From contig CAMWPE010000144.1 of the NCBI GenBank assembly GCA_947176055.1, positions 1-6,428 of the forward strand: DNA of 6,428 nucleotides. Reading direction: 5' to 3'. Both the position numbers and the translations under genes were made by a program. Below, in pieces: positions 1 through 4,782 of this stretch. The notes beneath the pieces are model-generated. The model worked only from the letters and a program-made list of their open reading frames with translations, made no database searches and was not told where the DNA came from. Position 1 is the stretch's first letter, and each line of letters opens with the position of its first letter. The stretch comes from an uncultured Desulfovibrio sp. (lineage in GTDB: Bacteria; Desulfobacterota; Desulfovibrionia; Desulfovibrionales; Desulfovibrionaceae).

Positions 1-1114
1 CTCCCATGCCGGGCGCGATTTTTAATGCGTAAGCGAGCGCGTGAGAAGATTCCAGAGCCGGCAAGATGCCCTCGTCGCGCGAAAGCGCGAAGAAAGCGCG
101 GAGAGCTTCTTCATCGGAAACACTTACGTATTCCGCGCGGCCGGAATCTTTAAGTTGCGCGTGTTCCGGACCAACCGACGGATAATCCAGTCCGGCCGAA
201 ATGGAATACACTTCGCCGGCTTCGCCATTGGCGTTCTTTATCATATAAGAATGAAAACCATGCATGGATCCTGGCTCGCCTAAACATAGCGACGCCGCGT
301 GATCGCCGTAACCTTTTCCGCGACCTCCGGGCTCCACGCCAATTAATTTTACTCCCTCGTCATCGATAAAACCCGCGAAAAGACCTATGGCGTTGGAGCC
401 TCCGCCAACCGCGGCCAGACACGCGGCGGGCAACCGTCCCGTTTCGGCCAGCATCTGCTCCCTGGCTTCTTTGCCTATGACGCTCTGAAAATATTTCACA
501 ATATATGGATAAGGATGAGGCCCCACGGCGGAGCCTAAGACATAAAACATATCCGGATCGTTTATCCAGGCTTCCAAAGCTTCGTCTACGGCTTCTTTAA
601 GAGTTTTCTGGCCGCTTTCCGCCGCTACGACCCGGGCTCCGAGCATTTCCATACGCGTTACGTTGAGCTTTTGACGCGACATATCCACTTCGCCCATAAA
701 AATATCGCATTCCAGCCCCAGAAGCGCGGCGCTCGCGGCGGTCGCCACTCCGTGCTGTCCCGCTCCCGTCTCGGCGCAGACTTTTTTCATGCCCATTCGC
801 TTTGCGAGAAGGCATTGTCCAAGAGTATTATTTATTTTATGAGCGCCTAGATGATTCAAATCTTCTCTCTTAAGCCAGATCCTGGCTCCGGAAAATTTTC
901 TGGTCAAATTCGCGCAGTAGAAAACAGGAGACGGCCGGCCCGCGAAATGCTTTAGCATATATTCCAGCTCGGCTAGAAAAGTATTATCGGCTACGGCCTT
1001 TTCGAACGCGGCATCGACCTCGTCCAGACGTTTTTTTATTGTTTGCGGCACAAACTGGCCGCCGTAGGCGCCAAAAAATCCCGCGCTGTCCGGTTTCCCC
1101 GTATGTTTTTCCAT
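1..1114 (-). CDS. trpB: Tryptophan synthase beta chain, partial (C-terminus beyond left edge)
   Basis: TrpB joins indole, delivered from the alpha subunit (TrpA), to L-serine using pyridoxal phosphate, giving L-tryptophan in the cytoplasm. The minus strand encodes 371 residues without a stop. Visible family landmarks are the N-terminal FGAYGGQFVP (14-23), LKREDLNHLGAHKINN with the PLP lysine K93, the AETGAGQHG loop with the expected catalytic glutamate E115, the phosphate-binding GGGSNA (237-242), GVEPGG (259-264), SAGLDYPSVGPEH (306-318) and PALESSHA (352-359). The family is usually about 390-400 residues, so only the tail, including the NLSGRGDKD segment, lies outside. The ATG at 1114 fits the normal family N-terminus and has GAGGG four bases upstream. 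It resembles the standard TrpA-dependent TrpB1 class rather than TrpB2. No frameshift is seen. As the first gene leftward, it may be followed by trpA, which cannot be seen here. Identification is firm. Confidence 0.97.
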   Translation of the reverse strand, partial: MEKHTGKPDSAGFFGAYGGQFVPQTIKKRLDEVDAAFEKAVADNTFLAELEYMLKHFAGRPSPVFYCANLTRKFSGARIWLKREDLNHLGAHKINNTLGQCLLAKRMGMKKVCAETGAGQHGVATAASAALLGLECDIFMGEVDMSRQKLNVTRMEMLGARVVAAESGQKTLKEAVDEALEAWINDPDMFYVLGSAVGPHPYPYIVKYFQSVIGKEAREQMLAETGRLPAACLAAVGGGSNAIGLFAGFIDDEGVKLIGVEPGGRGKGYGDHAASLCLGEPGSMHGFHSYMIKNANGEAGEVYSISAGLDYPSVGPEHAQLKDSGRAEYVSVSDEEALRAFFALSRDEGILPALESSHALAYALKIAPGMG

Positions 1115-1141
1115 TTTTCCCTCGCGAACGGTGTTTTCATA

Positions 1142-1160
1142 GACGGCCTGATTAGCCGTC
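1142..1160 (-). other. Small hairpin in the trpB leader
   Basis: Arms GACGGC (1142-1147) and GCCGTC (1155-1160) pair perfectly over six bases around a seven-base loop. The hairpin lies between the candidate promoter and the trpB ribosome binding site. No run of T follows it on either strand, so it is not an intrinsic terminator. It could be a short operator or a leader structure, or incidental. Confidence 0.35.
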
Positions 1161-1186
1161 ACTTCTGTATATACGCGTAAGCCTTT

Positions 1187-1216
1187 ATTTTTCTTCTTAT
1201 CGCGATAATATGTCAA
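1187..1216 (-). promoter_or_regulatory. trpB: Candidate trpB promoter
   Basis: On the minus strand there is a perfect -35 hexamer TTGACA (1216-1211), followed after 18 bases by the weak -10 AAAAAT (1192-1187). An alternative is that the TATTAT directly after it (1210-1205), which matches the -10 consensus at five of six bases, is the real -10 with a poor -35 upstream. Either would give a leader of roughly 70-90 bases before the trpB start. This is pattern matching only. Confidence 0.35.
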
Positions 1217-1277
1217 GAATTTCGTCTTATAAGGGTCGCCGTCGACGCGCTGATCTCTTGAGACTTTCTGGAATTTA

Positions 1278-1306
1278 TTGCAAATTATTAAATCAGCCTG
1301 TATGGT
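1278..1306 (+). promoter_or_regulatory. Candidate promoter for the lactate dehydrogenase genes
   Basis: TTGCAA (1278-1283) and TATGGT (1301-1306) are separated by exactly 17 bases and each matches the sigma-70 consensus at four of six positions. Transcription would start near 1313 and give a leader of about 78 bases before the ATG at 1391. Support is limited to spacing and partial matches. Confidence 0.3.
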
Positions 1307-1377
1307 GAATAGAAAACCGGCGAAAAGAAGCTCCGCGCGGGCGGGGTAAGGGATAAACGTAAACTTGCGATGAATTC

Positions 1378-1383
1378 CGGAGG
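1378..1383 (+). promoter_or_regulatory. Ribosome binding site that decides the glcD-like start
   Basis: The strong Shine-Dalgarno GGAGGA sits eight bases before the ATG at 1391. It lies inside the longer open frame that begins with the ATG at 1370, so the 1370 start would bury it in coding sequence. The ATG at 1370 has no good ribosome binding site of its own. The start at 1391 is therefore preferred. Confidence 0.85.
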
Positions 1384-1390
1384 AGTACGC

Positions 1391-2779
1391 ATGTTAAGCC
1401 AGGGAATGATCAATGATATCGAAGAATTGCTAGGGAAGGAGAATGTAAAAACCTCCGAAGCGGATCGCCAGACTTACGCCTACGATTCCGCTGTGTTGCC
1501 CTCCGTGACTCCGGCCATGGTGGTTTTTCCTCCAACTACTGAAAAGATGGGCGAATGCGTAAAAAAATTCTACGAAGCCGGTATTCCCATGACTATCCGC
1601 GGCGCCGGCACCAATCTGTCCGGAGGCACGATTCCCGACTCCACTGACAACGTAGTCATTTGCACGGAAAAATTAAACCGTATTCTGGAAATTAATGTAA
1701 ACGATCTCTATGCAGTTGTGGAACCTGGCGTAATCACGCAGAAATTCGCCGAAGCCGTCGCCGCGAAAGGTCTGTTCTATCCGCCGGATCCAGGCTCCCA
1801 GTCCGTTTCGACAATGGGTGGCAATATCGCGGAAAACGCGGGCGGATTGCGCGGGCTTAAATACGGCGTAACCAAAGATTATCTCATGGGCATAGAGTTT
1901 TACGACTCGACCGGAGCGCTGGTAAAATCCGGTTCCCGAACTGTAAAGTGTGTCACCGGTTACAATTTGTGCGGTCTCATGATCCAGTCGGAAGGCACGC
2001 TGGGCGTCATTTCGCAGGCGGTGATGAAGCTTGTTCCGCCTCCCCAGGCGACTCGCGCCCTGATGGCTGTTTTCGCGGATATGCAGGATGCCGCCGACGC
2101 GGTGGCCGGTATTATCGCCGCGCATATCCTTCCCTGCACGCTTGAATTCCTGGATAACAATACTATTGTGCGCGTCGACGATTTTACTCACGCGGGTTTG
2201 CCTCGCGACGCGGGAGCCATTCTTCTCATCGAGGTCGACGGCCATCCGGCGCAGGTCGCGGACGAAGCCGAAGCTGTGGAAAAAGTGTTAAAAGCCAACA
2301 AGGCAGTCGCCGTCCATGTGCCAAAGGACGCTCAAGAAAAAGCGAAACTTTGGGAAGCTCGTCGTCAGGCTTTGCCAGTGCTTGCCCGCGCCCGGCCTAC
2401 GACCGTCCTCGAGGACGCCACCGTGCCCCGCTCCCAGATCCCGGCCATGCTGAAAGCCGTAAACGAGATCGCCGCGAAGAACAATGTGCAGGTGGGCACA
2501 TTCGGACACGCCGGAGACGGCAACCTCCATCCCACATTCCTTTGCGATATTCGCGACAAGGATGAATTCCGGCGCGTGGAAAACGCGGTGGACGAAATGT
2601 TCGACGTCGCCATAAAATTGAACGGCACCCTTTCCGGCGAGCACGGCATCGGCACGGCAAAATCAAAATGGTTGCAAAAGGAAACTTCCGCCGGCACGAT
2701 CGAATATTCGCGCCGTCTCCGGAACGCCCTGGATCCCAAACATCTCCTCAATCCCACGAAAATGGTGGAGATCAGCTAA
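1391..2779 (+). CDS. glcD: FAD-binding D-lactate dehydrogenase / glycolate oxidase subunit GlcD-like
   Basis: This is a 462-residue flavoprotein of the GlcD/D-lactate dehydrogenase family (vanillyl-alcohol oxidase fold), which oxidises a 2-hydroxy acid to the 2-oxo acid on FAD. The N-terminal FAD-binding domain shows RGAGTNLSGG (70-79) and DPGSQSVSTMGGNIAENAGG (133-152). The C-terminal FAD-linked oxidase domain shows HAGDGNLHP (373-381), SGEHGIGTAK (415-424, with E417 and H418) and the closing LNPTK (453-457). The length is normal for the family and no signal peptide or membrane segment is seen. The stop overlaps the next start as TAATG, so translation is probably coupled to the Fe-S partner. 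With LUD-type lactate genes downstream, D-lactate to pyruvate is the most likely reaction, feeding electrons toward menaquinone. Glycolate or another 2-hydroxy acid cannot be excluded. The family call is firm and the substrate is inferred. Confidence 0.93.
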   Translation: MLSQGMINDIEELLGKENVKTSEADRQTYAYDSAVLPSVTPAMVVFPPTTEKMGECVKKFYEAGIPMTIRGAGTNLSGGTIPDSTDNVVICTEKLNRILEINVNDLYAVVEPGVITQKFAEAVAAKGLFYPPDPGSQSVSTMGGNIAENAGGLRGLKYGVTKDYLMGIEFYDSTGALVKSGSRTVKCVTGYNLCGLMIQSEGTLGVISQAVMKLVPPPQATRALMAVFADMQDAADAVAGIIAAHILPCTLEFLDNNTIVRVDDFTHAGLPRDAGAILLIEVDGHPAQVADEAEAVEKVLKANKAVAVHVPKDAQEKAKLWEARRQALPVLARARPTTVLEDATVPRSQIPAMLKAVNEIAAKNNVQVGTFGHAGDGNLHPTFLCDIRDKDEFRRVENAVDEMFDVAIKLNGTLSGEHGIGTAKSKWLQKETSAGTIEYSRRLRNALDPKHLLNPTKMVEIS

Positions 2780-4071
2780 TGAATAATTTGCAAGCTTTAG
2801 CCCAGCGTCTTATGACTCTGGATGATAAAATAACGGCGTGCATGCGTTGCGGTATGTGCAAAGCCGTCTGTCCCATGTTTGGCGCCTCCGGCGAGGAAGC
2901 CGACGTGGCCAGAGGCAAACTGGCGCTCATTAACAACCTCGCTCATATGTTGCTTGATGATCCCCAGGCTCTGGCGGAAAAGCTGGGCCGTTGCCTTCTG
3001 TGTTCTTCTTGCCAGGCTTCTTGCCCGCCCGGCGTGGAAATTATGCCCATCTTCCGCGAAGCGCGCGAGCTTGTTTACAACTATCTTGGATTAAGCCCCG
3101 TCAAAAAAATTATTTTCGGCGTTCTTCTGGCCAATCCGGGACTCTTCAACTTTTCCATGCGTCTTGGCGCGCCGGCTCAAGGACTGCTTTTCAAGAAAAA
3201 CGACGATGTCCAAAAAACTGTCTGCGCGCCTATGTTCAACTTCTTCCTTGGCGACAGGCATATCCGGCCGCTGGCGAAAAAACCATTGCACGCCATCCAT
3301 GGTCATTTGGACGAGCCGCGCAAGGAAAACGGCGTAAAGGTCGCTTTTTTCCCCGGGTGTCTTGGCGACAAGATGTATGTCGAAATGTCCGAAGCCTGTC
3401 TTAAAGCGCTCAAGCATCACGACGTGGCGGTTTTCATGCCGACGAAGATAGCCTGTTGCGGCATACCCGCAATATGCTCCGGGGACGTCAAGGGCATGCT
3501 TAAAGAATTGCAGGCAAACCTGAAGGTCTATAAAGACGCCGATTTCGATTATATCGTCACCCCTTGCGCTTCCTGCACATCGACCATCAAGGAACTCTGG
3601 CCGGAATACGCGGCGCGTCTATCTCCCGAAGATCAGCGTCTGGCCGAGGATATTTCGCGCAAGACCATGGATATAAACGTTTTCATGGCCGATGTCCTGG
3701 GAGTGAAGCCATCGGAGCCAAAACGCGGCGCCAAAAAGGTTACGTACCACGATCCCTGCCATCTGGTGAAATCCATGGGCGTAACGTCCGAGCCTCGCGC
3801 GGTGGCGAAGGCGAATCCGGACTACGAGTTTACCGAAATGAAGGAGCACGATCGCTGTTGCGGTTGCGGCGGATCATTTAACCTTTTCCATTACGATTAT
3901 TCTCGCAAAATCGGCCAGCGCAAAAGGGACAATATTGTTGATAGCGGAGCCGAAGTGGTCGCGACCAGCTGTCCGGCCTGCATGATGCAACTGGAAGATG
4001 TGCTTTCGCACAACGGCGATCCGGTTAAAGTAAAGCATACTATGGAACTCTACGCGGAGTCTCTCGATTGA
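2779..4071 (+). CDS. glcF: GlcF/LutA-like Fe-S and CCG-domain protein, partner of the FAD dehydrogenase
   Basis: This 430-residue protein is the expected electron-transfer subunit for the upstream flavoprotein. Its N-terminus holds two [4Fe-4S] motifs, C21-x2-C24-x2-C27-x3-C31-P and C72-x2-C75-x2-C78-x3-C82-P. Two CCG (cysteine-rich, heterodisulfide-reductase-like) domains follow. The first has GC194, C226-C227-G and C263-x2-C266. The second has DPC327H, C360-C361-G and C398-x2-C401. It resembles glycolate oxidase GlcF, GlpC and HdrD. There is no obvious signal peptide or transmembrane helix; the hydrophobic stretch at 108-125 (KKIIFGVLLANPGLF) may help contact the membrane. The ATG at 2779 overlaps the glcD stop by one base and has GGTGGAG eight bases upstream, so it is preferred over the in-frame ATG at 2668 inside glcD. 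The role is established for the family; the exact acceptor is inferred. Confidence 0.92.
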   Translation: MNNLQALAQRLMTLDDKITACMRCGMCKAVCPMFGASGEEADVARGKLALINNLAHMLLDDPQALAEKLGRCLLCSSCQASCPPGVEIMPIFREARELVYNYLGLSPVKKIIFGVLLANPGLFNFSMRLGAPAQGLLFKKNDDVQKTVCAPMFNFFLGDRHIRPLAKKPLHAIHGHLDEPRKENGVKVAFFPGCLGDKMYVEMSEACLKALKHHDVAVFMPTKIACCGIPAICSGDVKGMLKELQANLKVYKDADFDYIVTPCASCTSTIKELWPEYAARLSPEDQRLAEDISRKTMDINVFMADVLGVKPSEPKRGAKKVTYHDPCHLVKSMGVTSEPRAVAKANPDYEFTEMKEHDRCCGCGGSFNLFHYDYSRKIGQRKRDNIVDSGAEVVATSCPACMMQLEDVLSHNGDPVKVKHTMELYAESLD

Positions 4072-4079
4072 CGTAGAAG

Positions 4080-4118
4080 GCCCGGGTGGAAATTATATTA
4101 TTTCCGCGCCGGGCTTTT
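4080..4118 (+). terminator. Intrinsic terminator-like hairpin between the two lactate dehydrogenase modules
   Basis: Outer arms GCCCGG (4080-4085) and CCGGGC (4109-4114) pair perfectly, and inner arms GGAAA (4088-4092) and TTTCC (4101-4105) extend the stem around an AT-rich eight-base loop. TTTT follows directly (4115-4118). The reverse strand has no T-run, so it acts only rightward. It begins nine bases after the glcF-like stop and ends 19 bases before the lutC-like start. With only four T it may be leaky and work as an attenuator, since no obvious new promoter fits in the remaining space. Confidence 0.75.
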
Positions 4119-4137
4119 GCATAAGGAGTAAAAAATA

Positions 4138-4782
4138 ATGCCTCCCATTGATCCTAAATTAATAGAGGAATTCGCTGCGAAGGCGACATCTGTGAACGCC
4201 GTTGTGCAGGAATTGCCCAATATGACGGCGGCGCTCGCTTATGCTGTCGATATCTGCGACAAAAAAGCGCCGGCGGAAATGCTGGCCGACGAACCCGGAA
4301 CTGAGCAAGGCCCCCTCGGACCTAATAAAGTTCCTACGCGCGTTCGAAAGATATTGGCGGCGCCCGCCTTATCCGACGAAAGTTACGCCAATCTGGAGAA
4401 AGATTGTAAGGAGAAAAACATTCTCTGCATTCGGGACGGTCTTCGCAAATATCTCGCGGGTATTGACGTAGGACTTTCAACCGCTATCTGCGGCGTCGCG
4501 GCTAGCGGAACCTGTATGGTCAACACTAATGGCGAAGACGAAAGACTCGCCGGAATGATCTCCGAGATAAATATAATCATTGTGAAAAAAGGCGAAATTT
4601 ATCCGGATCTCCCGTCGATAACCGGTATTTTGCGCGATACGATGAACGCGACTCCGGGCGCATTCACTACTCTGATAACAGGTCCCAGCAGAACGGCCGA
4701 CATCGAAAGAGTCGCGGCGGTTGGCGTGCACGGACCGCTGGAACTGCATATAATTTTACTGGAGGATCAAGCCGATGCATGA
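4138..4782 (+). CDS. lutC: LutC/YkgG-family LUD-domain protein (L-lactate utilisation)
   Basis: This 214-residue protein is a LUD-domain (DUF162) member matching LutC/LldG, a subunit of the flavin-independent L-lactate dehydrogenase complex that converts L-lactate to pyruvate in the cytoplasm. Typical signatures are GVAASGTCMVNT (119-130), TGPSRTADIE (181-190) and GVHGPLELH (196-204). It has no Fe-S cysteine motif, signal peptide or membrane segment, and the length is normal. The ATG at 4138 follows AAGGAG at 4123-4128, nine bases upstream. The gene sits 66 bases after the glcF-like stop, across a terminator-like hairpin, and its 3' end overlaps the LutB start by eight bases, so the two are surely cotranscribed. 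The precise biochemical role of the small LUD subunit is not settled in the family. Identification is firm. Confidence 0.92.
   Translation: MPPIDPKLIEEFAAKATSVNAVVQELPNMTAALAYAVDICDKKAPAEMLADEPGTEQGPLGPNKVPTRVRKILAAPALSDESYANLEKDCKEKNILCIRDGLRKYLAGIDVGLSTAICGVAASGTCMVNTNGEDERLAGMISEINIIIVKKGEIYPDLPSITGILRDTMNATPGAFTTLITGPSRTADIERVAAVGVHGPLELHIILLEDQADA

Larger units (their letters stand above)
1115..1390. promoter_or_regulatory. Divergent intergenic region between trpB and the lactate locus
   Basis: This 276-base gap separates trpB (leftward) from the glcD-like gene (rightward) and must carry the promoters for both. It is more AT-rich in its middle (about 1165-1315) than the flanking genes. 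It holds candidate promoters on both strands, a six-base-pair hairpin (1142-1160) and 8-base palindromes at 1167-1174 (GTATATAC), 1172-1179 (TACGCGTA) and 1226-1233 (CTTATAAG). I see no clear FNR box, T-box, trp leader peptide rich in tryptophan codons, or sigma-54 site. No gene is called in it, although one minus-strand frame has no stop codon through the whole gap. Confidence 0.6.

Noticed and set aside
76..89. CGCGC-GAAA-GCGCG perfect hairpin with a GNRA tetraloop
   Set aside because: It lies inside the trpB coding sequence, where ordinary codons for the Arg-Ala-Phe-Phe-Ala-Leu-Ser-Arg stretch explain it. No T-run or other RNA element surrounds it.
597..815. 72-codon minus-strand open frame overlapping trpB
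   Set aside because: It runs in a different frame across the conserved AETGAGQHG part of trpB, and its arginine- and glycine-rich translation is typical of an out-of-frame shadow.
1098..1140. Possible short leader peptide from the minus-strand ATG at 1140, containing one tryptophan codon
   Set aside because: The frame does not stop before trpB but runs on into it out of frame. It has a single Trp codon and there is no terminator or antiterminator pair, so it is not a trp attenuator leader.
1673..2245. 190-codon open frame on the minus strand inside the glcD-like gene
   Set aside because: It is antisense to a well-supported flavoprotein with conserved motifs. Its translation shows no recognisable domain, and it is explained by codon bias on the coding strand.
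2668..2778. Longer start for the glcF-like protein at ATG 2668
   Set aside because: It would add 37 unrelated residues inside the conserved end of glcD. The ATG at 2779 has a ribosome binding site and stop-start overlap, and matches the family N-terminus.
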